Notes under the pieces: model-generated
What the model was told of the DNA's origin: nothing
Databases searched by the model: none
What the model saw: only the letters and a program-made list of their open reading frames with translations
Position numbers and translations under genes: made by a program
Origin: AC-37 sp036389295
GTDB taxonomy: Bacteria > Actinomycetota > Thermoleophilia > Solirubrobacterales > Thermoleophilaceae
DNA: 64,000 bases
Direction of reading: 5' to 3'
Assembly (NCBI GenBank): GCA_036389295.1
Contig: DASVQB010000039.1
Span: forward strand, 22,797 to 86,796
In this document: one piece after another, positions 23,635-30,970 of the stretch
Position numbering within the stretch: position 1 is the stretch's first letter
Layout of the letters: each line of letters opens with the position of its first letter

Positions 23635-24659
23635 TAGGGGGCGGCGACCCGCTGCGGCTCGGACGGGGCTTCGCCCGGCGGCTCGGCGATCAGGTTGCGC
23701 GCCTCGCGGACCACGTACAGCGGCCGGCCCTTCACCTCGTCGTAGATCCGGCCCACGTACTCGCCGATGATCCCGACGGTGATGAGCTGGATCCCGCCGA
23801 GCAGCAGGATCGCGAACAGGACCGAGCTGACGCCGGGCACGTAGACGTCGAGGATCCGGGCGAGGACCACGAGCGGCAGGCTCAGGAAGGCGATCGCGGA
23901 GAACAGGAAGCCGAGCAGCGTGGCGATCTGGAGCGGGAACGCGGAGAACGACGAGATCGCGTCGAGCGAGAACCGCACCATGCGCCGCAGGGTGTACTTC
24001 GTCTCGCCCGCGTAGCGCGCGTCGCGCCGGTACGGGACCGCGGTCTGCGTGAAGCCCACCCAGACGGTCATCCCGCGGAGGAACCGGTTCCGCTCGCGCA
24101 TCGAGAGCAGCACGTCGAGCGCCCGGCGGTCGAGCAGCCGGAAGTCGCCCGAGTTCTCCCGCAGCTCGAGGTTCGAGAGCCGGGCGAACAGCCGGTAGAA
24201 CCAGCCGGCCGTGACGAGCTTGAAGCGGCTCTCCCCCGCGCGCGTCTCGCGCACGCCGTAGACGACGTCGGCGCCGCGGCGCCAGTGCTCGAGCATCGCG
24301 CGGATCACCTCGGGCGGGTCCTGGAGGTCCCCGTCGAGCATCACGACCGCGTCCCCCCGGGCGTGCTCGAGGCCCGCGGTCAGCGCGGCCTGGTGGCCGA
24401 AGTTGCGCGAGAGGTGGAGCACCCGCACGCGCGGGTCGGACTCGGCGAGGCGGTCGAGCAGGTCGGGGGTGCGGTCGCGGCTCGCGTCGTCGACGAGGAC
24501 CAGCTCGAAGCGCAGGCCCTCGAGCGCCGTCCGCACGCGCTCGTAGAAGACCTCGACGGTCTCCTCCTCGTCGAACATCGGGGCCACCACGCTCACGAGC
24601 CCGATGCGCCCGCGGCGCGGCTCGCTGCTCCCGGCGGGTGGTAGGTCGCGCGCGGCCAT
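23634..24659 (-). CDS. Polyprenyl-phosphate glycosyltransferase, GtrB/DPM1-like
   Basis: A 341-residue GT2 with a C-terminal membrane anchor. The catalytic part has SVVAPMFDEEETVEVFYERV, LVDDASRDRT, LHLSRNFGHQAALTAGLEHA and DGDLQDPPE, all diagnostic of DPM1/GtrB/ArnC proteins. Two hydrophobic helices at about 240-262 and 274-296 follow. It charges polyprenyl phosphate with a sugar in the inner leaflet for use by GT-C enzymes outside, such as those at 3.8-8.3 kb. The ATG at 24659 is chosen because longer frames run into the divergent gene; TATGCT lies twelve bases upstream. Confidence 0.87.
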   Translation of the reverse strand: MAARDLPPAGSSEPRRGRIGLVSVVAPMFDEEETVEVFYERVRTALEGLRFELVLVDDASRDRTPDLLDRLAESDPRVRVLHLSRNFGHQAALTAGLEHARGDAVVMLDGDLQDPPEVIRAMLEHWRRGADVVYGVRETRAGESRFKLVTAGWFYRLFARLSNLELRENSGDFRLLDRRALDVLLSMRERNRFLRGMTVWVGFTQTAVPYRRDARYAGETKYTLRRMVRFSLDAISSFSAFPLQIATLLGFLFSAIAFLSLPLVVLARILDVYVPGVSSVLFAILLLGGIQLITVGIIGEYVGRIYDEVKGRPLYVVREARNLIAEPPGEAPSEPQRVAAP

Positions 24660-24704
24660 CGACTCGCGGAGAGCATAAGTCCGCCCGCAGCCGGACTCGC
24701 CGCC

Positions 24705-24710
24705 TACGAT
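24705..24710 (+). promoter_or_regulatory. -10 box, leaderless methyltransferase mRNA
   Basis: TACGAT is seven bases before the GTG at 24718 and overlaps an in-frame ATG at 24709. This spacing suggests that translation starts at the GTG rather than the ATG. Confidence 0.45.
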
Positions 24711-24717
24711 GCCCGCC

Positions 24718-25617
24718 GTGCCCGCCTGCGCCGCCTGCGCCTCTCCGGTCCTCGTGCCGCACATGACCGTCGCGCGCGCCGGCGCGACCGACCTCGTCCC
24801 CACCACCGACCGCTTCGGCTCCGCGCTCGGCGACGTCGTGCGCTGCCTCGCCTGCAGCCACATGCAGCTCGACCGCTTCCCCGACGAGGCCGAGCTGAGC
24901 GAGGCCTACGGCGAGGCGGAGTCGGAGGACTACGTCGAGGAGGAGGCCGGCCAGCGGGCCACCGCGCGGGTCGCGCTCGACCGCGTCGAGCGATACGTCC
25001 GCCGCGGGTCGCTGGTGGACCTGGGCTGCTGGGTCGGGTTCCTGCCGGCCGAGGCGCGCGACCGCGGCTGGGACGCTCTCGGGGTCGAGCCGAGCGAGTT
25101 CGCGAGCCGCTACGCGCGCGAGCGGCTCGGCGTGGAGGTGGTCCGGGCCGGCCTGTTCGAGGCGGACCTCCCGAGCGGGCGCTTCGACGCCGCCGTCATG
25201 GGCGACGTGATCGAGCACCTCCCCCGCCCCGCCGACGCGCTCGACCGGGTCGCGGACCTGCTCGCCCCCGGCGGCGTCCTCCACCTCGCCCTGCCGGACG
25301 CCGGCAGCCGCCTGGCCCGCCGCATGGGCCCGCGCTGGTGGTCGGTCATCCCGACCCACGTCCAGTACTTCACGCGCGCGAGCCTGCTCACGCTGCTCCG
25401 CCGCCGCGGCTTCGAGCCGCTCTGGGCCGGCACCGCGCCGAAGGCGTTCACCGTCCGCTACTACCTCGACCGGATCGGCGGCTACTCGCGCCCCGCGGCG
25501 GACGCGCTCGTCGCCGGGGCGGAGGCGGCGGGCGTCGCCGACCGGATCTGGGCCCCCGACTTCCGCGACCGGATGGCGGTCGTGGCGCGCCGGCCTCGGC
25601 CCCCGCGCCCCGGCTAG
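24718..25617 (+). CDS. SAM-dependent methyltransferase with zinc ribbon
   Basis: A 299-residue class I methyltransferase. The N-terminus carries a four-Cys ribbon (CAAC and, about 40 residues later, CLAC), as in sugar C- or O-methyltransferases of the methyltransf_13/11/14 group. Motif I is LVDLGCWVGFLPAEARDRGW, and MGDVIEHLPRPADALD contains the usual acidic/EHL signature. It probably methylates a nucleotide sugar or glycan. It is divergent from the polyprenyl-phosphate transferase. GTG 24718 is chosen on the -10 spacing; ATG 24709 adds three residues. Confidence 0.8.
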   Translation: MPACAACASPVLVPHMTVARAGATDLVPTTDRFGSALGDVVRCLACSHMQLDRFPDEAELSEAYGEAESEDYVEEEAGQRATARVALDRVERYVRRGSLVDLGCWVGFLPAEARDRGWDALGVEPSEFASRYARERLGVEVVRAGLFEADLPSGRFDAAVMGDVIEHLPRPADALDRVADLLAPGGVLHLALPDAGSRLARRMGPRWWSVIPTHVQYFTRASLLTLLRRRGFEPLWAGTAPKAFTVRYYLDRIGGYSRPAADALVAGAEAAGVADRIWAPDFRDRMAVVARRPRPPRPG

Positions 25618-25627
25618 AGTCACGCCG

Positions 25628-26119
25628 ATGCCCGAGGAGCGGCTGTGGGCGCCCTGGCGCCTCGACTACATCAAGGGCCCCAAGCCCGACGAGTGCATCT
25701 TCTGCGCCCAGCCGGCGTCGGGCGACGACCGCGCCTCTCACATCGTCCACCGCGGCGAGCACTGCTTCGCCATCCTGAACGCGTTCCCGTACAACAACGG
25801 CCACCTGATGGTGTCGCCGTACGCGCACGTCCCCTCGATCGAGGCGCTCGACCAGCCCGCGCTGCTCGAGCTGATGACGATGTCGCAGACCGCGCTCGCC
25901 GCGCTGCGCGAGGCCTACGCCCCCGAGGGGTTCAACCTCGGCATCAACCAGGGCAAGATCGCCGGGGCCGGGGTCGAGCACCACGTCCACCTGCACGTGG
26001 TGCCGCGCTGGGGCGCGGACACGAACTTCATGCCGGTGATAGCCGACACGCGGGTCCTGCCGCAGAGCCTCGACGACTCCTGGGAGCAGCTCACCCGGGC
26101 CTTCGCCGCCGCCGAGTGA
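25628..26119 (+). CDS. HIT-family nucleotide hydrolase/phosphorylase
   Basis: A 163-residue HIT protein. HHVHLHVVPRW is the histidine triad HxHxHxx near residue 121, and CIFC near residue 24 is half of the zinc site seen in the Ap4A phosphorylase-like branch. RLWAPWRLDYI at the start is typical of that branch. It would cleave dinucleoside polyphosphates or adenylated compounds. TAGAGT seven bases upstream predicts a leaderless mRNA. Its stop overlaps the phosphomannomutase start as GTGA, so the two are coupled. Confidence 0.9.
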   Translation: MPEERLWAPWRLDYIKGPKPDECIFCAQPASGDDRASHIVHRGEHCFAILNAFPYNNGHLMVSPYAHVPSIEALDQPALLELMTMSQTALAALREAYAPEGFNLGINQGKIAGAGVEHHVHLHVVPRWGADTNFMPVIADTRVLPQSLDDSWEQLTRAFAAAE

Positions 26120-27486
26120 TCGACCCGGCGATCTTCAAGGCCTACGACGTCCGCGGCCTGCACCCGGAGCAGATCGACGAGGACGTGGCCTACCGGCTCG
26201 GCCGCGCGTTCGCCCAGGTGCTCGCGGGCGAGGAGGGCCGCCCGGCGGCCTCGCTGACCGTCGGACTCGGCCGCGACATGCGGCTGAGCGCGCCGGCCCT
26301 GTCCGCCCGCTACGCCGACGGCCTGCGCGACGAGGGCGCGCGCGTGGTGGACGTCGGCGAGGTGGGGACCGAGATGCTCTACTTCGCGGTCGGCTCGCGG
26401 GGGCTCGATGGCGGCCTGATGTGCACCGCCTCGCACAACCCGAAGGCGTACACGGGCGCGAAGCTCGTGAAGCGCGGGGCGATTGCGCTGTCGGGCGACG
26501 CCGGGATCGCCGAGCTGCGGCGGATCGCCACGGCCGGCGAGCCGGGCCCGGCGGCCGAGCCGCGCGGCGAGCTCGAGCGGGTCGACGTGGGCGACGAGTT
26601 CCGCGCCGCCGCCGTCCGGTTCGTGGACCCGTCGGCCGTCGCCCGGATGAAGGTCGTGCTCGACGGCGGGAACGGGATGGCCGGTCCGATGGTGGGCCCG
26701 GTCCTCGACTCGCTCGCGATCGAGCAGGTACCGACCTACTGGTCGCCGGACGGCGAGTTCCCGGACCACGAGCCCAACCCGCTGCTGCCGGAGAACCGGG
26801 CGTTCGTCGAGCGCAAGGTGCTCTCGGAGGGGGCCGAGCTCGGGATCGCCTGGGACGGCGACGCCGACCGCTGCTTCTTCATCGACGACACCGGCCAGTT
26901 CGTGGACGGCGACTTCCTCACCGCCCTGCTCGCCAGGTCGATCCTCGCGAAGGAGCCGGGCGCCGCGATCCTCTACGACGTGCGCGCGAGCCGGGCCGTG
27001 GCGGACGTCGTGGCCGAGGCGGGCGGGACCGCCCACGTGAACCGCGTGGGGCACGCGTTCTTCAAGGCGCGGATGCGGTCGGAGGGCGCCGCGTTCGGCG
27101 GCGAGGTGTCGGGCCACTACTACTTCCGCGACTTCTACTGCGCCGACTCCGGCACGATCCCCGCGCTGCTGATCCTCGAGCTGCTGTCGCTCGAGGGGAG
27201 GCGGATGAGCGAGCTGCTGGCGCCGCTGCGCTCGAGCTACTTCATCTCGGGCGAGATCAACTCGGAGGTCGCCGACCAGGACGCCAAGATGCGCGAGATC
27301 GCCGAGCGCTGGTCGGACGGCGAGGTGAGCTGGCTCGACGGCGTGTCCGTGGACTACGACGACTGGCACTTCAACGTCCGGCCCTCGAACACCGAGCCGC
27401 TCCTGCGGCTCAACCTCGAGTCGCTGGTCTCGCCCGAGCACATGGCCGAGCGCCGCGACGAGGTGCTGGCGCTGATCCGCGCGTAG
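26116..27486 (+). CDS. manB: Phosphomannomutase/phosphoglucomutase
   Basis: A 456-residue alpha-D-phosphohexomutase with all four signature loops: TASHNPKAYTG carrying the phosphoserine (about residue 105), DGDADRCFF for Mg2+ (about 256), GEVSGHYYF for sugar recognition (about 331), and RPSNTEPLLR for phosphate (about 422). It interconverts hexose 6- and 1-phosphates, feeding GDP-mannose or UDP-glucose synthesis for the polysaccharide. Full length, GTG start overlapping the HIT gene. Mannose versus glucose preference cannot be read from sequence. Confidence 0.92.
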   Translation: MIDPAIFKAYDVRGLHPEQIDEDVAYRLGRAFAQVLAGEEGRPAASLTVGLGRDMRLSAPALSARYADGLRDEGARVVDVGEVGTEMLYFAVGSRGLDGGLMCTASHNPKAYTGAKLVKRGAIALSGDAGIAELRRIATAGEPGPAAEPRGELERVDVGDEFRAAAVRFVDPSAVARMKVVLDGGNGMAGPMVGPVLDSLAIEQVPTYWSPDGEFPDHEPNPLLPENRAFVERKVLSEGAELGIAWDGDADRCFFIDDTGQFVDGDFLTALLARSILAKEPGAAILYDVRASRAVADVVAEAGGTAHVNRVGHAFFKARMRSEGAAFGGEVSGHYYFRDFYCADSGTIPALLILELLSLEGRRMSELLAPLRSSYFISGEINSEVADQDAKMREIAERWSDGEVSWLDGVSVDYDDWHFNVRPSNTEPLLRLNLESLVSPEHMAERRDEVLALIRA

Positions 27487-27510
27487 GCGCCCGGCCGGCC
27501 GGCCGGCGCC
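27486..27510. terminator. GC inverted repeat between convergent genes
   Basis: GGCGCC-C-GGCCGG followed directly by CCGGCC-GGCGCC forms a near-perfect palindrome right after the phosphomannomutase stop. It lies in the 49-base gap between two convergent genes, so it could end transcripts from both sides. No T-tract is present. Confidence 0.4.
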
Positions 27511-27535
27511 GGGACCGGGGCCGCGCGGAGGCCTA

Positions 27536-29317
27536 CTACTGGACCGCCGCGGCGGTGGAGCTCGCCGCCCAGATCCGCTCCAGCACCGTGTAGCGGAGCA
27601 GCTCGAGCCGGCCGGCCGCGCCGGTGACGGAAATCTCGCCGATGCCGGTCGGGACGTTCAGCGACAGGCGGCCGAAGCGGCCGCGGTAGATGTCCGCCGC
27701 CGACAGCTCGCCGTAGCCGACCGAGCGGGCGTCGCCGTCGCGGAGGGCGAGCACCAGGAGGCGGCGGTCGGTGAGGACCACGAGCGAGCGGGTCCCGTCG
27801 CAGGTGCCGAGCGCCGCCGCGGTGGGCAGCTCCCCGGGCTCCAGGTTCGCGGGCACGCGCGAGACCGCGACGCGGGCGACCCGCCGCCCGACCGCCCCGA
27901 GCTCGTCGGCCATCGCGCCGACCACGTGCGCGTGCTTGTGGCCGGCGGCGGCCGGCTCCTCGTCGTCCACCACCGCGTCCTGGATCGAGTCGTCGTCGCC
28001 GGCGTCCGCGTACGCGTCGGGCTGCTCGGAGCGGGGCTCCGGAGGCTCGGTCGCGGCTCGCCGGTCCGGGAACGGCGCGGCGGCCACCGGCTCGTCCGCG
28101 ATCGGCGCCGGCTCGGCCGCGTCGAGGCTCCCGGTCCCGTTCACCGCGGCCGGCGCGTCGACCGGGGCCGGGCCCGCAGCCGCCGGCTCCGCCCGGCCGG
28201 GCTCGATCGCCGCCGGCTCGGAGCGCGACGGGAGCGCCCGCCCGCGAGCCTCCTCCAGCTCCCTGCGGGCGGCGGCCGCCTCGACCTCCGCCGTCGCCAC
28301 CCTGCGCTCGAGCTCCCTGCGGGCCTCGGCCTCGCGGTTCGCCCACGCCGAGCTCAGGACCTCCTCGATCGAGTCGACCCGCGGCTTCAGCCACTGGAGC
28401 TCGGAGCGCTCGGTCTCGGCCACGGCGAGGCGCCGCTCGAGGTCGCCGCGCTCGTCGCGCAGGGCCTCCACGCGCGCCTCGGCCTCCGCGAGCCGCTCCT
28501 CGACGGCCGCGACGCGGGCGCGCTCCGCCTCGAGGTCGGACGTCGCCCCTTGGAGGGCGCCGCGGGCCACGGTCAGCTCGAGCGTCTGACGCTCGCGCTC
28601 GCCGCGCACCTCGTCGAGCTCGGCGCGGGCGGCGGCCAGGGCCTCGGCGTGCTCGCCGCGGGCTGCGTCGAGCTCCGCTCGGGCGGCGGCCAGGGCCTCG
28701 GCGTGCTCGCCGCGCGCGGCGTCGAGCTCCGCTCGGGCCGCTGCCAGGGCCTCGCGCGCCTCGCGCTCGGCCGCGGTCACGGTCTCGAGCTGGCGCTCGC
28801 GGTCCTCGCGCCGCGCGGCCTCGGCCTCCACCGCGGCCCGCGCCTGCTTGACCTCGGCCCTCAGCTCGGCGAGCTCGCGCGTCGTGCGCGGCTTGCGCTC
28901 CTTGCGCGCGTCGGCCAGCCGGCGCTTCGCCTCGGCGACCTCCTGCTTGCGCCTCTCCACGTCCGCGTTCGAGCGCTCCAGCGCCTGCTCGGCGTCGTGC
29001 CGCGAGCGCACCTCGCGCTCCACGTCCTCGCGAGCGGCCCGCAGCGCGCGCTCGGCGGCGGCGGTCTCGGCCGTCCGGTCCGCGGCCTCGCGCCGGGCGG
29101 CCTCCAGCTCGGCCCGCACCGCGGCGAGCTGCTCCTCGGTCCGGGTCAGCTCGTCGCGAGCCTCGCCGAGCGCCTTCCGCGCCTCGGCGCGCAGCGCGCG
29201 CTCGTGCCGGGCGAGCTCGATCGCGCGCCGCTCGGCGACGGCGCTCGACTGCTTGCCGTTGCGGCCCGCTGCGCCGGTGGACGCGCGGGCTCCTCGCTTC
29301 GATCGATGATCCGTCAT
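27536..29317 (-). CDS. Coiled-coil protein with C-terminal bacterial PH-like domain
   Basis: A 593-residue protein. A basic N-terminus is followed by a continuous Glu/Ala/Arg heptad coiled coil to about residue 370. It includes three tandem 18-residue units (EALAAARAELDAARGEHA). A Pro/Ala/Glu linker (about 375-460) leads to a strand-rich C-terminal domain containing RSLVVLTDRRLLVLAL, as in bacterial PH (bPH) domains. There is no membrane segment. The ATG at 29317 is preferred to 29377 because TACCAT (29352-29347) would start the mRNA near 29340. A structural or cytoskeletal role is conceivable; no function is known. Confidence 0.7.
   Translation of the reverse strand: MTDHRSKRGARASTGAAGRNGKQSSAVAERRAIELARHERALRAEARKALGEARDELTRTEEQLAAVRAELEAARREAADRTAETAAAERALRAAREDVEREVRSRHDAEQALERSNADVERRKQEVAEAKRRLADARKERKPRTTRELAELRAEVKQARAAVEAEAARREDRERQLETVTAAEREAREALAAARAELDAARGEHAEALAAARAELDAARGEHAEALAAARAELDEVRGERERQTLELTVARGALQGATSDLEAERARVAAVEERLAEAEARVEALRDERGDLERRLAVAETERSELQWLKPRVDSIEEVLSSAWANREAEARRELERRVATAEVEAAAARRELEEARGRALPSRSEPAAIEPGRAEPAAAGPAPVDAPAAVNGTGSLDAAEPAPIADEPVAAAPFPDRRAATEPPEPRSEQPDAYADAGDDDSIQDAVVDDEEPAAAGHKHAHVVGAMADELGAVGRRVARVAVSRVPANLEPGELPTAAALGTCDGTRSLVVLTDRRLLVLALRDGDARSVGYGELSAADIYRGRFGRLSLNVPTGIGEISVTGAAGRLELLRYTVLERIWAASSTAAAVQ
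28630..28745 (-). repeat. 54-base tandem repeat inside the coiled-coil gene
   Basis: Two nearly identical 54-base units (28630-28683, 28684-28737) and the start of a third encode the repeated 18-residue coiled-coil segment. DNA identity is far higher than heptad periodicity needs, pointing to recent slippage or unequal recombination. The copy number may vary between strains. Confidence 0.75.
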
Positions 29318-29413
29318 CCGATGAGGCGGTCCCCTGCTCCGCGAGCCCATGGTAAGCCCGGCGGGGCCGCATCGCAAGGCCGGCGCCCGGCGGCCGCCGC
29401 GGGACGGCGCCGG

Positions 29414-29419
29414 TAGGGT
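29414..29419 (+). promoter_or_regulatory. -10 box, leaderless MBL hydrolase mRNA
   Basis: TAGGGT is eight bases before the GTG at 29428, matching the recurring spacing in this window. Confidence 0.45.
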
Positions 29420-29427
29420 GCGCCCCG

Positions 29428-30414
29428 GTGAGCGATCCGTTTGCGCCAGCCGCCGAAGCCGGCATCAGGCGGCTCGCGATCCCGACGCCGTTCGCGGTCG
29501 GCCGCGTCAACGTCTACGTGATCGAGGACGACCCGCTCACCCTGGTCGACGCCGGCCCGAACTCGGGCACCTCGCTCGACTCGCTCGAGACGCAGCTCGC
29601 AGGGATCGGCCACCGGCTCGAGGACGTCGGCCTGATCCTCATCACCCACCAGCACATCGACCACATCGGGCTGGTCAACATCGTCGCGACCCGGTCGGGC
29701 GCCGAGGTCGCCGCGATCGACGAGCTGGTCCCGTTCGTCGAGAACTACCGCGACGCGGCGTCGGAGCAGGACGAGTTCGCGACCCACCTCATGCTGCGTC
29801 ACGGGATCGCGCCGGACGTCGTCGAGGCGCTGCGGTCGGTCTCGCTCGCCTTCCGCGCGTGGGGCGCCGCCGCGAAGGTCACCCGCGTGCTGCACGACGG
29901 CGAGTCGATCGAGCTGCGCGACCGCACGCTCGAGGTCGCGTTCCGGCCGGGCCACAGCCCCACCGACACGGTCTTCAACGACCTCGACCGGCGGATCCTG
30001 CTCGTGGCCGACCACCTGCTCGCGCACATCTCCTCGAACCCGCTGCTCACCCCCCCGGGCGACGGCTCGGAGCGGCCGCAGGCCCTGGTGCGCTACCTCG
30101 CCTCGCTCGCCGAGACCCGAGCGATGGACGTGGACCTCGCCCTGCCGGGGCACGGCGACCCGATCACCGACCACCGCACGCTGATCGACGAGCGGTTCGA
30201 GCTGCACCGCAGGCGCGCCGAGGGCATCCACGAGCTGATCGCCGGGCGGCCGCGGACGGCGCACGAGATCGCCCAGGCGCTGTGGGGCAACATCGCCGTG
30301 ACCCAGGCCTTCCTCACGCTGTCGGAGGTCCTCGGCCACACCGACATCCTCGTGAACGACGGCCTGGTCCGGGAGGTCGCGGAGGACGACGTCGTTCGCT
30401 TCGAGGCCGTCTAG
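29428..30414 (+). CDS. Metallo-beta-lactamase-fold hydrolase
   Basis: A 328-residue MBL-fold protein. THQHIDHIG is the HxHxDH zinc motif at about residue 74, GHSPTD and ADHLLAHISS supply further ligands, and LPGHGDPI is the last histidine motif. A helical C-terminal extension (about 250-328) resembles the winged-helix tail of LACTB2-type hydrolases. Likely thioesterase or general hydrolase; the substrate is unknown. It ends in a 4-base CTAG overlap with the convergent acetyltransferase gene. Confidence 0.88.
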   Translation: MSDPFAPAAEAGIRRLAIPTPFAVGRVNVYVIEDDPLTLVDAGPNSGTSLDSLETQLAGIGHRLEDVGLILITHQHIDHIGLVNIVATRSGAEVAAIDELVPFVENYRDAASEQDEFATHLMLRHGIAPDVVEALRSVSLAFRAWGAAAKVTRVLHDGESIELRDRTLEVAFRPGHSPTDTVFNDLDRRILLVADHLLAHISSNPLLTPPGDGSERPQALVRYLASLAETRAMDVDLALPGHGDPITDHRTLIDERFELHRRRAEGIHELIAGRPRTAHEIAQALWGNIAVTQAFLTLSEVLGHTDILVNDGLVREVAEDDVVRFEAV

Positions 30415-30911
30415 CCGCGGCTCGCGGCGGCCCGCTCGCGCGCCGGCACCCCGGCGACCACCGCTCCGGCGCGGACGTCGCCGGTCACGACCGCGCCGGC
30501 GCCGATCAGCGCGCGCGACCCGATCGTGACCCCGCCGAGCACCACGGCGCCGGACCCGATCGAGGCGCCGTCGCGGACGACGATCGGGAGCAGCTCCCAG
30601 TCCGCGGCCGACTGCGGCTGGCCGCGCTCGTTCAGCACGCGCGGGGTCTTGTCGTTGACGAACACCGTCCCGTGGCCGACGAACACGCCGTCGCCGATCG
30701 TCACCCCGTCGCAGACGAACGCGTGGCTCTGGATGCGGCAGTCGGCGCCGATCTCGGCCCCGCGCTGGACCTCCACGAACGGGCCGATCCGGGTGCGCGA
30801 CCCGATCCGGCAGCCGTACAGGTTCACGAACGAGAACACCGTCACGTCGTCGCCGAACTCGACGCCGTCGATCAGCCGGTACGGCGCCTCGTTGGCCGGG
30901 GCGGTGCCCAC
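30411..30911 (-). CDS. Hexapeptide-repeat N-acetyltransferase, WbpD-like
   Basis: A 166-residue left-handed beta-helix acyltransferase. Repeats of the (I/V)Gxxxx type run through most of it (IGSRTRIGPFVEV, IGADCRIQSHAFV, IGDGVFVGHGTVF). VNDKTPR and the C-terminal AGVPARERA match WbpD/WlbB, which acetylates UDP-3-amino-GlcNAc-uronate at the 3-amino group using acetyl-CoA. Short length agrees with the family. The GTG start has TACGGT six bases upstream. A matching aminotransferase, dehydrogenases and epimerase are elsewhere in the window. Substrate assignment is inference from homology and context. Confidence 0.8.
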   Translation of the reverse strand: MGTAPANEAPYRLIDGVEFGDDVTVFSFVNLYGCRIGSRTRIGPFVEVQRGAEIGADCRIQSHAFVCDGVTIGDGVFVGHGTVFVNDKTPRVLNERGQPQSAADWELLPIVVRDGASIGSGAVVLGGVTIGSRALIGAGAVVTGDVRAGAVVAGVPARERAAASRG

Positions 30912-30917
30912 TCGGCA

Positions 30918-30960
30918 ACCGTAGCGGCGCCGCGGGCGGCACGGGCGGCGTCCCTATCAT
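30918..30960. promoter_or_regulatory. Divergent -10 boxes, acetyltransferase and polymerase genes
   Basis: On the minus strand TACGGT (30923-30918) lies six bases before the GTG at 30911. On the plus strand TATCAT (30955-30960) lies ten bases before the ATG at 30971. Both fit leaderless or nearly leaderless transcripts. Confidence 0.45.
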
Positions 30961-30970
30961 CGCCGGGCTC

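Noticed and set aside
28630..28745. CRISPR-like or mobile repeat
   Set aside because: The units are contiguous, in frame and encode coiled coil, with no spacers.
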